The notes beneath the pieces are model-generated. The model did no database searches. It saw only the letters and a program-made list of their open reading frames with translations, and had not been told where the DNA came from. DNA of 64,000 nt from Sphingomonas sp. MA1305. Its GTDB lineage: Bacteria; Pseudomonadota; Alphaproteobacteria; Sphingomonadales; Sphingomonadaceae. The position numbers and the translations under genes are program-made. How positions within the stretch are numbered: the first letter of the stretch is position 1; every line of letters starts with the position of its first letter. The DNA is taken from contig NZ_RCVT01000001.1 in NCBI RefSeq assembly GCF_016107325.1, forward strand, positions 1,426,001-1,490,000, given 5' to 3'. Below are positions 25,303 through 33,416 of this stretch, in pieces.

Positions 25303-28300
25303 TCAATAGTCCTTGGACACGCGGACGTTGGCGCTTTGCCGGCCGAGTGTCGAGATGCTCGACAACAGCGACAGCCAGCGTGTCACCTGAAATTCGACCT
25401 GGGTGGCGGAATAGCCCTGCCCGTCGGTGACGATCTCCGCATACAGGCGCCGGGTGACGTATTTGCCCGCCGCGATCGAGGTTCCCTGCCCCGTCTGCCG
25501 GTCGGCCGGTAGGATGCGCAAGCGATCAAGGCCCGCCGCACGGCGCACCGCGTTGATCGGGTTCAGGCCGTTGCCGCCGTTCTGCAAGGCCGCCACCGCG
25601 GCGGCGAGCTGCAATGCCTCTGGCGCGGACAGGTTGGTGATCGAGGTGCCGAACAACAGGCGCGACAACAGCTCGTCCTGTGGCAGAGCCGGCGTACTGG
25701 TGAAGCCGATCTCCGGCTTCAACGCGGTGCCGGTGACGCGGATCGTCGCGTTCAGCCCGGTGGTATTGGCATCGGCGGCAATGTCGAGCGCGGGGTTGGC
25801 CGGCACCTCACCGCCGAAGCGAATGACGCCACGCTGCAGTTCGAACTCGCGCCCGGCGAATTCATAGTCGCCGCGGATCAGCGTCGCTTGGCCGCTGATC
25901 GCGGGATTGTTGGGCTGGCCGCCGAGATTGAGGTCGGCCGACCATTCACTCGACAGGCCGAGGCCGCTGACCAGCAAGTTGCCGGGCGCGTGTGCCTTGA
26001 TGGCGAGAGACCAGGGGGTTGCCGGCATCTCGTCCTCGCTGCCACCGCCGGGCAGGTTGATCTCGCGCAGGTTGAGCTTGGGCAGGGCCGCGGCGGCGCT
26101 CGCCTGGCCGAGGCGATAGCGGCTGCGATTGAGCACGACGTTGCCGGCGATCCGCCCGCCCCCGCCATCGGACACGAAGGTCAGCGGCCCCGTGACGGTC
26201 GCGCCGATGTCGTCGCGGTTGATCATCACCGCGTGATCCGCCTGCAGGGACAGATCGAGGCCAACGCCATGCGCGGCGGCGAAATCGAAGCTGCCGGTGC
26301 CAGTGACGCGACCGCCCTTGCCCGCGTCGGCGGCGAACCGGTCGATGCGCAACCGCGATCCGGCGAACTGGCCGCTCGCCGTCACGCCGGTCAGCACGGT
26401 GCCGGTGGTCGCGCTTTCGATGCGCGCGCCATCCGCCCGGACGATGCCGCGAATGGCGGGCGCGGACAGGCGGCCGCCGACATCGGCCCCGATCGCCACC
26501 GGCCCCGACAGGTCGAACAGCTCGACGCCGGTCAAGCGCCACAGGGTGTCCGCCGGTCCCTGATAGCGCAATTGCGCGACCAGCGGCGCCTGCGCCAGCC
26601 GGGTCGGCAGGTCACCACCGCCGAGCGGCTTCAACAGCGCCTGCGCACGCCCGACGGTACGTCCGTCGGCGGCCATCACTGCCCGGATGCCGAGCCGGTC
26701 GGCGGTCAGCACGGCGGCGATGCCGACGTCGAGCGGGCGGGATTGCAGCACCAGCCCGGCGCGGCTCAGCCCGCGGACGGTCAGTTCGGCCCGACCGGTC
26801 GGCATGGCGTCGGCGGTATCGGCGAAACTGAAACGCCCGGACGCGACGCCGCTCAGTCCAAGCCCAGGATAGCCGATGTCGAGGATGGCGAGCGGCATCG
26901 CGGCCAACGTCGCATCGACCTGCAGCGCATCGCCGCCGTACCGGCCGCCGATCTCGGCCGTCCCGCCGGCGAAGCTGAGCCGGGCGGGCGCGAGCCGCCA
27001 GCCATCGCCATCGCGGTGGAACACGGCCGGGGAGAGCAGTTGCAGCGGACGCCGGTCGACCATGCCCTGCGCCGCGACGCTGATCCGTTCCGGGGCGATA
27101 TCCGCTTCGGCCCGGATGTCAAAACCGCGGCCACGCGACCCTGACAAAGCCACCCGCGCCGTACCCGTCCCGCCACGCAAGCGCAGGTTGCCGGCGAAGC
27201 GCGCCAGCACCAGCCGGCCGCGGCGCACGCCCGCGCCCGTTGCGGTTGCGTCGATCGTGGCGCCGGCGGGGTCGAGAGCGATCGTCGCCTCCAGCCGGCC
27301 ACGCCGCAGCGTGGTGTCGGCGATGCGGGCATCGCCGGCGCTGAGGGCCAGCGCCACCTGCTGCACCGTATCGAGCGGGCGGAGCGTCACCGTCCCGTCA
27401 ATCCCACCGCCTTGTACCGCCAGCTGCCCGTCGAAGCCGGCCGGGACGATCGCCAGCCGACCGCGCGCGGTCGTCGCGCCGATCGTCAGCCGGGCGATAT
27501 CGACCGCCGCCTGCCCCCCCGACGGCAGCAGGATCGCCCCTGTCGCGGTGGAGGCGCCGAGGCGTGATCCGCCGTTGGCAGTGACGGCATAGCCGCCCGG
27601 ATTCGGGTCGAGATGGGCGCGCACATTCGCCAGGCCCAATGCTGGCGCGGGGCTGGCAAGGACGAGGTCGATGGTCGGCCGCTCGATCCGGCCGTCGAGA
27701 ATCATCGTCAGCGGCCCGTATTTCGCCTGCCGCCCCGCCGCCTCGATATGGAAGCTGCCGTCGCGGCGGCGATAGCCACTACCGCGAAGCTGCAGCGCCG
27801 GCGCGACGAGACGCAAATCGGTGAAGTGGAGGATCCCGTCCGGCGTCCGCTCCAGCCCGGTGGCGAGCCGCGGCAGACCGCCGGCGAGCGAACGGAGGAA
27901 GGCATTGTCGAAGCGGAGCATCGTCGCCTCACCGCGCCCGACGACGCGCGTGCCGTGACCGTTCGGCCCCGGCACGACGCGCAGGGTCGAACGAACGTCG
28001 ACGATACCAAGCCCCGGAATGAGATAGCGGCCCAGCGCCCCGGCAAGGCCGACCTCGTAGCGTCCGGTGCGCAGGTCGAGCGCGAGCATGATCCGGCCCT
28101 GCAGCCGGTCGGACCGCAGCCGCAACGCCTCACCGCGCAATAGACCGGGCATCAGCAGCAGCGGCCCGTCGACCGACAGGTTGCGCAGGATGCCGCCGGC
28201 GACGGCACCGACGCCGGTCACCTGACGCGCCGCGAAGCGTGCGGTCAGCCGCGAGGGCGCGTCCCCGAGCCGGCCACTGCCGGTGAGCAGGGCATAATCG

Positions 28301-29418
28301 AAGCCGGTGTTGTCGAACTGCACGTGCGCCCCGGCGACCCGGAAATCGAGGCGCGGCTGCGCGAACGGCCCATCGAGAATCGCCCGCGCGACGATGTCGC
28401 GACCGGACATGTTGGGGAACAGCGCCGCCGGCCGCAGCAGGCGTGCCCGGATGCGCACGGCCTGCCAGCGGTTGGCGGCGAAATCGACGGTGCCTTCCGC
28501 CTGCGCGCTCAGTGCCGCGCTGCGCATCGCCACTGTCCCCGCGAGGCGGCGATCGACGAAGGTCGCGGCGCCGTCGAGGGCGATACGCGGCTGGGTCAGC
28601 CGCTGCGCCTTGCCGGTGAGCAGCGGCGCGGGCGCCGCCATGCCGTTGAGGCGATACCGGCCGCTTTGTGCGGTCAGGGCGAGATCGGCGATCGGGGTAC
28701 CGTTGGCACGCGCAAGGGCGCGGCCATGCCAGCGGCTCCAGCTGCCCCGGCCGTCGATCACCATCGCCACGGGCCGCCCGCGACCGATCGCGCGCGCCAG
28801 CACCCCGCCGGTCCGTCCCTCCGCCTTGACCATCAGATCGAAACGGTCGCGGTCGGGCTCCGCGTCGAGCCGCAGCGCCAGCCGATCGCTGCCCGCGACC
28901 GCGCCGTCGGCGACCAGCATCGCGCGTCCTCGCCGCACGTCCGCCCGCGCGACCAGCGACGCGACGCGGACGCTGCCCAGCACCGGCCGCGCCAGCACCA
29001 GCCGATCGATCGCGAGGCGGCCGATGCGGATGTCGAAATCGGGCAGCAGCGGCCCCGACCGGCCGCTTGGCCGGGTATGCGGCGCGTGCAGCAGCACCGC
29101 CTGCGGCACCGCCATCGTCCGGATGTCGAGCGTGTTGCGCGCCCAGCGCCACGGTCGCCAGTCCAGCTGCACCGCCGGCGCCTGCAGCAGCAGCCCGTCG
29201 AGGTCGTAGACGCGCACATCGCGCAAACGGGCTGCGCCATAGAGCGAGCCGTCGATCCGCCCGACTGCGAAGCGCAGGCCGTTGGCGGTGCGGATCGCGC
29301 CGATTCGTTGCGCCACCCAGCGATGGCCGACGTCGGTATCGACCACCGCCAGCGCGAGGCCGAAGACCAGCAGTAGCGCGATCAGGCCCCCCGCCAGCCA
29401 GCGCCAAACCCGCTTCAA
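25303..29418 (-). CDS. tamB: TamB, inner-membrane-anchored translocation and assembly module protein
   Basis: The 1371 residues have one N-terminal signal anchor (about 8-27) and a long run of beta-rich repeats expected to form the periplasm-spanning groove. The C-terminal DUF490 domain follows (about 1010-1371), with the GDYEFAGREFELQRG and ELLSRLLFG motifs seen in TamB. TamB works with TamA in outer-membrane protein assembly, and AsmA-like relatives move phospholipids to the outer membrane. The start is TTG at 29418, overlapping the tamA stop as TTGA, which argues for coupled translation. Confidence 0.94.
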   Translation of the reverse strand: MKRVWRWLAGGLIALLLVFGLALAVVDTDVGHRWVAQRIGAIRTANGLRFAVGRIDGSLYGAARLRDVRVYDLDGLLLQAPAVQLDWRPWRWARNTLDIRTMAVPQAVLLHAPHTRPSGRSGPLLPDFDIRIGRLAIDRLVLARPVLGSVRVASLVARADVRRGRAMLVADGAVAGSDRLALRLDAEPDRDRFDLMVKAEGRTGGVLARAIGRGRPVAMVIDGRGSWSRWHGRALARANGTPIADLALTAQSGRYRLNGMAAPAPLLTGKAQRLTQPRIALDGAATFVDRRLAGTVAMRSAALSAQAEGTVDFAANRWQAVRIRARLLRPAALFPNMSGRDIVARAILDGPFAQPRLDFRVAGAHVQFDNTGFDYALLTGSGRLGDAPSRLTARFAARQVTGVGAVAGGILRNLSVDGPLLLMPGLLRGEALRLRSDRLQGRIMLALDLRTGRYEVGLAGALGRYLIPGLGIVDVRSTLRVVPGPNGHGTRVVGRGEATMLRFDNAFLRSLAGGLPRLATGLERTPDGILHFTDLRLVAPALQLRGSGYRRRDGSFHIEAAGRQAKYGPLTMILDGRIERPTIDLVLASPAPALGLANVRAHLDPNPGGYAVTANGGSRLGASTATGAILLPSGGQAAVDIARLTIGATTARGRLAIVPAGFDGQLAVQGGGIDGTVTLRPLDTVQQVALALSAGDARIADTTLRRGRLEATIALDPAGATIDATATGAGVRRGRLVLARFAGNLRLRGGTGTARVALSGSRGRGFDIRAEADIAPERISVAAQGMVDRRPLQLLSPAVFHRDGDGWRLAPARLSFAGGTAEIGGRYGGDALQVDATLAAMPLAILDIGYPGLGLSGVASGRFSFADTADAMPTGRAELTVRGLSRAGLVLQSRPLDVGIAAVLTADRLGIRAVMAADGRTVGRAQALLKPLGGGDLPTRLAQAPLVAQLRYQGPADTLWRLTGVELFDLSGPVAIGADVGGRLSAPAIRGIVRADGARIESATTGTVLTGVTASGQFAGSRLRIDRFAADAGKGGRVTGTGSFDFAAAHGVGLDLSLQADHAVMINRDDIGATVTGPLTFVSDGGGGRIAGNVVLNRSRYRLGQASAAAALPKLNLREINLPGGGSEDEMPATPWSLAIKAHAPGNLLVSGLGLSSEWSADLNLGGQPNNPAISGQATLIRGDYEFAGREFELQRGVIRFGGEVPANPALDIAADANTTGLNATIRVTGTALKPEIGFTSTPALPQDELLSRLLFGTSITNLSAPEALQLAAAVAALQNGGNGLNPINAVRRAAGLDRLRILPADRQTGQGTSIAAGKYVTRRLYAEIVTDGQGYSATQVEFQVTRWLSLLSSISTLGRQSANVRVSKDY

Positions 29419-31391
29419 AACGCCTGCCCCAGCGAGACGTAGACGGCGATGCGGCTATCCCCCGCCTGCGGGTTGAGCGGCGTGCCGACGTCGAGCCGGA
29501 TCGGGCCGAAATTCGAGTAATAGCGGGCCCCGACCCCCGCACCATATTGGAAACGTCCCAGCGTCGGCAGCGCGCCCGTGTAGATGTTGCCGCCGTCGAG
29601 GAACGGCACGAGCCCGAAATTGCCCTTCACCTTGACCCGCGTCTCGATCGAGAATTCGGCCAGGCTGCGGCCGCCGATCGGATCGTTGTTAACGTCGCGC
29701 GGACCGATCGCCTGATAGCCATAGCCGCGCACCGACGCGCCGCCGCCCGCATAGAAGCGCCGCGACGGCGCGATCTGGTCGCGCGGAGCACCTAGGATCG
29801 AGCCGAGCCGGACGCGACCGGCGAGGACGACCCCGTCCGCGACGGTGCGGTAGGCGCTGCCGTCGAGCTGGATGCGGGTATAGCCGAAGGCGGTACCCTG
29901 CAGCGACAGTTCCGGGCTGATCCGGCCGCCGAGACGGAAACCACGGGTCGGATTGAGCAGATCGTCCGAGCCGTCGTAGTTGAGGCTGGTCGGCAGGGCG
30001 CCGATGAAGAAGGTGCGGCGGCGCGGCTGGCCCGTGGTCTCGATCACGTCGCGTTCGTCGGAGGTCAGCAGCTCGCCGCCCAGCGACCAGGTCCAGGCCT
30101 TCTGGAAGAAGATATTCGTCTGCCGCTCCAGATTGGCGGAAAGCGAGAAGGTCTTCGCCTCGTAGGCGTCGCGGACGGTATGGGCGGCGGCGATCTGCGC
30201 GGTGAGCACGCGGTCGCGGCCTTGGAAATTGTTGCGGCGGAAGGTGACGCTGCCGAGCTGTTCCTGGGTGCCGAGCACGCTGCGCAGGGTCAGCCCGCCC
30301 TCCGGCGGGAAGAGGTTGCGATGCGTCCAGCTGAGCTCGGCCCGCGCGCCCTCGCCGGTGCCATAGCCGAGTTCGCCGGCGATCGTGTGCGGCGGCGCCG
30401 GCTCCAGCTTGACGCCGATATCCACCGTGTCGGGATCGGCGGCCGGCACCGGCTTGACCTCGACCGACGAGATCAGCCCGGTCTGGATCAGCGCACGCCG
30501 CAGGTCGTCGACCGATGCGGCATTATAGGGGTCGCCGGGCGAGAAGCGCGCGATCTCGGCGACGTGATCGGCGTCGAACACGCGGTTGCCGGGGAGCGCG
30601 ACGACCTGGCCGAACCTTTTGGCGCCGCCCGGCTGCACCGCCAGGTCGAGCGTCGCGGTTTGCGTGGCATGATCGACGGTCAGCACCGGCTCGCCGACCT
30701 TGGCGAAGGGGAAGCCGCGCTGTGCGATCTGCGCCTTCAGCTTCGCTTCGCCGGCGGTGATCGTGTCGGCATTGGCGGCGTCCTCGGGGCGCACGCCGAG
30801 CGCGTCGCGCAACGCCGGCGCCTGCGTTCCGGCGGCGGCCAGGCCGTCCACCGTCACCGTCTTCAACCGATAGAGCGCGCCGGGGTCGGCGGCGAGCACG
30901 ACCAGCGGCTTGGCGCCCGGCTCGACCCGCGTCGCCACGCGCGCGTCATAATAGCCTTCCCCGCGCAACAGCGTGACGAGCAAATCGGCGTCCTCGCGCG
31001 CGCGCCGGTCGAGCTGCGCGGCATTGGCCGGCTGGCCGTCATTGGCGTCGAGCGTCGACAATTCGGCGAAACGCCGGCGCAGCAGCGGCGTCGCGACCGC
31101 ATCGATCCCATCGATGCGCCATGCGTAGCGCGCCTCCGCCGCCGCGTCGGTCACGGCATGCGTGCCGCCCTTGGCGGAGACTGCCGGTGCGGTACCGAGA
31201 TCGGGCCAGGCGACGCCGATGTCCGGCATCGGTGCGAGCGGCGCATTGGGATCGAGCGTCACCGTGTCGGCGGGCGCGGCACTGCCGTTCGTACGCTCGC
31301 CGGCCGTCGTCGCCAGCTGCGCCGCCGCCGGGTCGCCAAGAAAAAGGACGGCAGTCGCGCTCAGCCCGACCAACCCAACGCGCGCCACCAT
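29415..31391 (-). CDS. tamA: TamA, Omp85-family outer-membrane assembly protein
   Basis: The 658 residues have a signal peptide ending near PAAAQ and POTRA domains (about 95-330, with VDGIDAVATPLLRRRF-type starts). The C-terminal 16-strand barrel contains the GRISPELSLQG and YAGGASVRGYGYQ elements; the VRGY sequence matches the conserved (V/I)RG(F/Y) lid motif of Omp85 proteins. The ending QAF is the expected aromatic C-terminal residue for BAM recognition. It forms a TamA-TamB operon with the next gene. Confidence 0.94.
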   Translation of the reverse strand: MVARVGLVGLSATAVLFLGDPAAAQLATTAGERTNGSAAPADTVTLDPNAPLAPMPDIGVAWPDLGTAPAVSAKGGTHAVTDAAAEARYAWRIDGIDAVATPLLRRRFAELSTLDANDGQPANAAQLDRRAREDADLLVTLLRGEGYYDARVATRVEPGAKPLVVLAADPGALYRLKTVTVDGLAAAGTQAPALRDALGVRPEDAANADTITAGEAKLKAQIAQRGFPFAKVGEPVLTVDHATQTATLDLAVQPGGAKRFGQVVALPGNRVFDADHVAEIARFSPGDPYNAASVDDLRRALIQTGLISSVEVKPVPAADPDTVDIGVKLEPAPPHTIAGELGYGTGEGARAELSWTHRNLFPPEGGLTLRSVLGTQEQLGSVTFRRNNFQGRDRVLTAQIAAAHTVRDAYEAKTFSLSANLERQTNIFFQKAWTWSLGGELLTSDERDVIETTGQPRRRTFFIGALPTSLNYDGSDDLLNPTRGFRLGGRISPELSLQGTAFGYTRIQLDGSAYRTVADGVVLAGRVRLGSILGAPRDQIAPSRRFYAGGGASVRGYGYQAIGPRDVNNDPIGGRSLAEFSIETRVKVKGNFGLVPFLDGGNIYTGALPTLGRFQYGAGVGARYYSNFGPIRLDVGTPLNPQAGDSRIAVYVSLGQAF

Positions 31392-31490
31392 GATCCTGGT
31401 CTTAGCGCGCCACCCCCGTCGGGGACAGCCCCCGCCGCACCGGCCGCCGCACGCCCGCGGCCGGCGGTCGCCGGACCTGGCCGCAACCGC

Positions 31491-31721
31491 TCAGTGGACG
31501 GTGCCGACGGCCTCGTCGCTGACCATCACGGCGATCAGCCGCTCCGTCTGCCGCCAACGGCAGAAGCGGACGTGGTTGCCGATGTCGCGCATCGCGCCGG
31601 CACGCACCGCCGCTTCCAGCACGGCATGTTCGCCGAAGGCGGCGATCAGATCAGTCGCCTCGATCACCTGATCGGCGTCGGCGAGATACAAGGGAGCGGC
31701 GGTGTCGCGGAATGGCATCAT
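31491..31721 (-). CDS. Conserved-type hypothetical protein of 76 residues
   Basis: I do not recognise a family. The protein is small and soluble, with a helical middle (QVIEATDLIAAFGEHAVLEAAVRAGAMRDIGNHVRFCRWRQTE is the core region, cited only as residues 18-60). It contains one Cys and two Trp/Arg-rich turns. ATG codons at 31721 and 31718 are tandem, and neither has a Shine-Dalgarno. Instead TATAAT ends 8 bases before the first ATG, which suggests a leaderless transcript. It lies 99 bp upstream of tamA on the same strand. Confidence 0.6.
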   Translation of the reverse strand: MMPFRDTAAPLYLADADQVIEATDLIAAFGEHAVLEAAVRAGAMRDIGNHVRFCRWRQTERLIAVMVSDEAVGTVH

Positions 31722-31729
31722 CGTTTCTT

Positions 31730-31735
31730 ATTATA
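31730..31735 (-). promoter_or_regulatory. -10 hexamer of a possible leaderless promoter
   Basis: A perfect TATAAT on the minus strand, 8 bases before the ATG at 31721, places the expected transcription start at or next to the start codon. No good -35 is seen at 16-18 bp spacing, so an activator or extended element would be needed. Confidence 0.4.
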
Positions 31736-31869
31736 CATGCGCCGTGCCAGATGGCGTCGCGGAGCCGTAAACCGCGGCGGACGAAGGTAAACGGTACTTT
31801 CCGTCACTGCCCCGACCGTCCCGAAGCGGGGCACTGGCGTCCCAGGCCGGGACGTGGCAGGGCCGTGCC

Positions 31870-32040
31870 ATGGCCAATCCCCCCGCTTCCGCCGCCGGCG
31901 GTGTCCTCGTCGCAGCCTGCTCGATCCTGGGCGCGGTGATCGGCCTGTTCGAAGGCCAGGTGACGATCGGCTTCCTTGCTGGATTGGCGATCGGCAGCGC
32001 TGGCGCGATCGCCGTCTGGCTGCGCGACCGCCGCGGCTGA
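31870..32040 (+). CDS. Small two-helix membrane protein (56 residues)
   Basis: Reads MANPPASAAGG, a hydrophobic helix (about 12-27), a short turn GQVT, a second hydrophobic helix (about 33-51) and the basic end WLRDRRG. This is a typical small inner-membrane hairpin with the termini in the cytoplasm by the positive-inside rule. The stop at 32038-32040 is one base from the convergent S24 repressor stop. No family is assigned. Its hydrophobic pattern and compact fit between genes argue for a real gene; the start (ATG 31870) lacks a clear Shine-Dalgarno. Confidence 0.55.
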   Translation: MANPPASAAGGVLVAACSILGAVIGLFEGQVTIGFLAGLAIGSAGAIAVWLRDRRG

Positions 32041-32041
32041 A

Positions 32042-32659
32042 TCAGCGCGGGGCGCGCATCAGCCACACCACCTTGCCGATCATCGTCGGTGTGCCGGCGG
32101 GGACCGGAGCGGCAGCGGGATTGTCGCTGGTCACCGCCAGCCCGTCCCGCGTCCAGCGCACGCGCTTGACCATCACCGCATCGTCGAAGCGCAAGACGAA
32201 TAGCGCGGCCTGCGCATCGGGCCGGCGCTGCGCCTGATCGACCACGATCAGGTCGCCGTCGATCAGCGTCGGCTCCATCGACTCGCCGCGCACCCGCACG
32301 ATCGCCGCTTGCCCGGCCTTCAGCCGCAGGCGCGTCGCCAGCGCCGGGTCGAGCGCTTCCGCACCCAGCATGATCTCGCCGTCGACCCATGCGCCGGGAC
32401 CGGCCGATGCCGATACGTCGAGCCGCGGCAGGACAAAGGCCGGGCGGCTCCGCTCCGCCCCCAGTTCCGCCCCATCGACACCAAAGAAATCGGCCAGCCG
32501 CCGCCGATCGTCCGGCAGCAGCGCGCGGGGCGACCCGCGTGTGACGAATTGCTGAAGATAGGCGGGATTGCGCCCGATCATCGCCGACAAGGCGGCAAGG
32601 CTTGCCCCCCGCTCCAGCGCGAGGTCGCGCAATCGCGCTCTCGGATCATGTCCGTCCAC
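32042..32659 (-). CDS. XRE/S24-type repressor with LexA-like C-terminal domain
   Basis: The 205 residues have an N-terminal helix-turn-helix-like part (about 5-60, LAALSAMIGRNPAYLQQFV) and a C-terminal S24 domain. The latter has the Ser nucleophile in RGESMEPTL (about residue 126) and the Lys in DAVMVKRV (about 160), the dyad used for LexA/CI autocleavage. An Ala-Gly cleavage site is not obvious in the linker (SASAGPGAW is a candidate). The GTG at 32659 follows AAGGA closely. Right upstream lies a CTAGGA inverted repeat, its probable own operator, shared with the divergent small genes. Confidence 0.85.
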   Translation of the reverse strand: MDGHDPRARLRDLALERGASLAALSAMIGRNPAYLQQFVTRGSPRALLPDDRRRLADFFGVDGAELGAERSRPAFVLPRLDVSASAGPGAWVDGEIMLGAEALDPALATRLRLKAGQAAIVRVRGESMEPTLIDGDLIVVDQAQRRPDAQAALFVLRFDDAVMVKRVRWTRDGLAVTSDNPAAAPVPAGTPTMIGKVVWLMRAPR

Positions 32660-32673
32660 CGTCCTTCGGTACC

Positions 32674-32701
32674 CTAGGATTTTTTCCTAGACAAGTAGGA
32701 T
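32674..32701. promoter_or_regulatory. Operator between the S24 repressor and divergent small genes
   Basis: CTAGGA (32674-32679), five T, TCCTAG (32685-32690) is a perfect 6-bp inverted repeat. A further half-site, GTAGGAT, starts at 32695, exactly 21 bp (two helical turns) after the first. Position 15 bp from the repressor start suggests autoregulation and control of the plus-strand pair. Confidence 0.6.
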
Positions 32702-32754
32702 TTGGCGGAACACCTCATGAACATACCGACGGACTCGGGACTCGGGAGGGAGCA

Positions 32755-33012
32755 ATGACGGTGCTGTATGACATCAACCTATATCTCGCGCGGACGCGGA
32801 TGCCGGCGACGCTGTTCGGCCGATTGGCGGTCAATGATCCCCGCCTGGTTCACGACCTGAGGCGCGGCCGTCAGCCGCGGCCGGCGATGGAGCGACGCAT
32901 CCGCGATTTCATCGCGCGCGATCCGGCTACGCCTCGCAGCGAGAATGCCGTCAGGACCGGCCGCCCCTGCCTCGTCGGCGACGTAACTGCCATTCGGGGG
33001 GCGATGTCATGA
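32755..33012 (+). CDS. Small putative helix-turn-helix protein (85 residues)
   Basis: No named family is recognised. The stretch at 12-50 (ARTRMPATLFGRLAVNDPRLV, then DLRRGRQPRPAMERRIRDFIA) resembles a short helix-turn-helix unit found in small sphingomonad proteins: one helix, a turn at NDP, and a basic recognition-like helix. The rest is polar and unstructured. The ATG at 32755 follows GGGAGGGAG closely. It overlaps the next gene by ATGA, so the two are coupled, and it diverges from the S24 repressor. Confidence 0.65.
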   Translation: MTVLYDINLYLARTRMPATLFGRLAVNDPRLVHDLRRGRQPRPAMERRIRDFIARDPATPRSENAVRTGRPCLVGDVTAIRGAMS

Positions 33013-33314
33013 GCATCGACACGAATTTTCACGGCCAAACCGGGCGGTTGATCCGCGCCCTGCGCCGTGACGCCGCCCTCGCCGGGATCCAGATCGAGCC
33101 GGTGGTGATCAGCGAAGAGCCTTGGGCCAGCGCGACCTTCGACGGTAGCAGGGTGATGCTCCGCTGCGCCACGGACGGTGACGTGCAACCTTGGCTCGCC
33201 TGTTTGCCGGAGGCCGAGCTTGACGTCCATGGCGCGCTGGTCGCCGATCTCGCCGTGGAATTGGCTACACCCGGGTCGATAACGCTTGCGATTCTCCTGA
33301 TCGCCGCACGCTGA
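33009..33314 (+). CDS. Hypothetical protein of 101 residues
   Basis: No family recognised. The protein begins with a polar helical part (HGQTGRLIRALRRDAALAG), then beta-rich sequence with a conserved-looking EEPWASATFDGSRVML stretch, and ends in a hydrophobic strand or helix (SITLAILLIAAR). It starts in an ATGA overlap with the 85-residue gene, which argues for a functional pair. No signal peptide is seen; it may be cytoplasmic and act with its partner. Confidence 0.6.
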   Translation: MSIDTNFHGQTGRLIRALRRDAALAGIQIEPVVISEEPWASATFDGSRVMLRCATDGDVQPWLACLPEAELDVHGALVADLAVELATPGSITLAILLIAAR

Positions 33315-33350
33315 TCGGCGAGAAACCGCCACACTGATGAAATTTGCCTT

Positions 33351-33368
33351 TGATATAATGTAACATCA
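33351..33368 (+). promoter_or_regulatory. Promoter -10 overlapping a Zur-like imperfect palindrome
   Basis: TATAAT (33354-33359) lies inside the imperfect palindrome TGATATAATGTAACATCA, upstream of the ZnuD-like receptor. The right half (GTAACATC) resembles alphaproteobacterial Zur half-sites; the left half is weaker. An operator overlapping the -10 would fit zinc repression. Confidence 0.35.
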
Positions 33369-33416
33369 CCGTTAGACAGCGCTGCATCGCACCAAATTCG
33401 TATGCTTGGAGTATCA

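Noticed and set aside
31491..33314. Cryptic prophage around the S24 repressor
   Set aside because: No integrase, capsid, terminase or lysis genes on either side, and housekeeping genes flank it closely.
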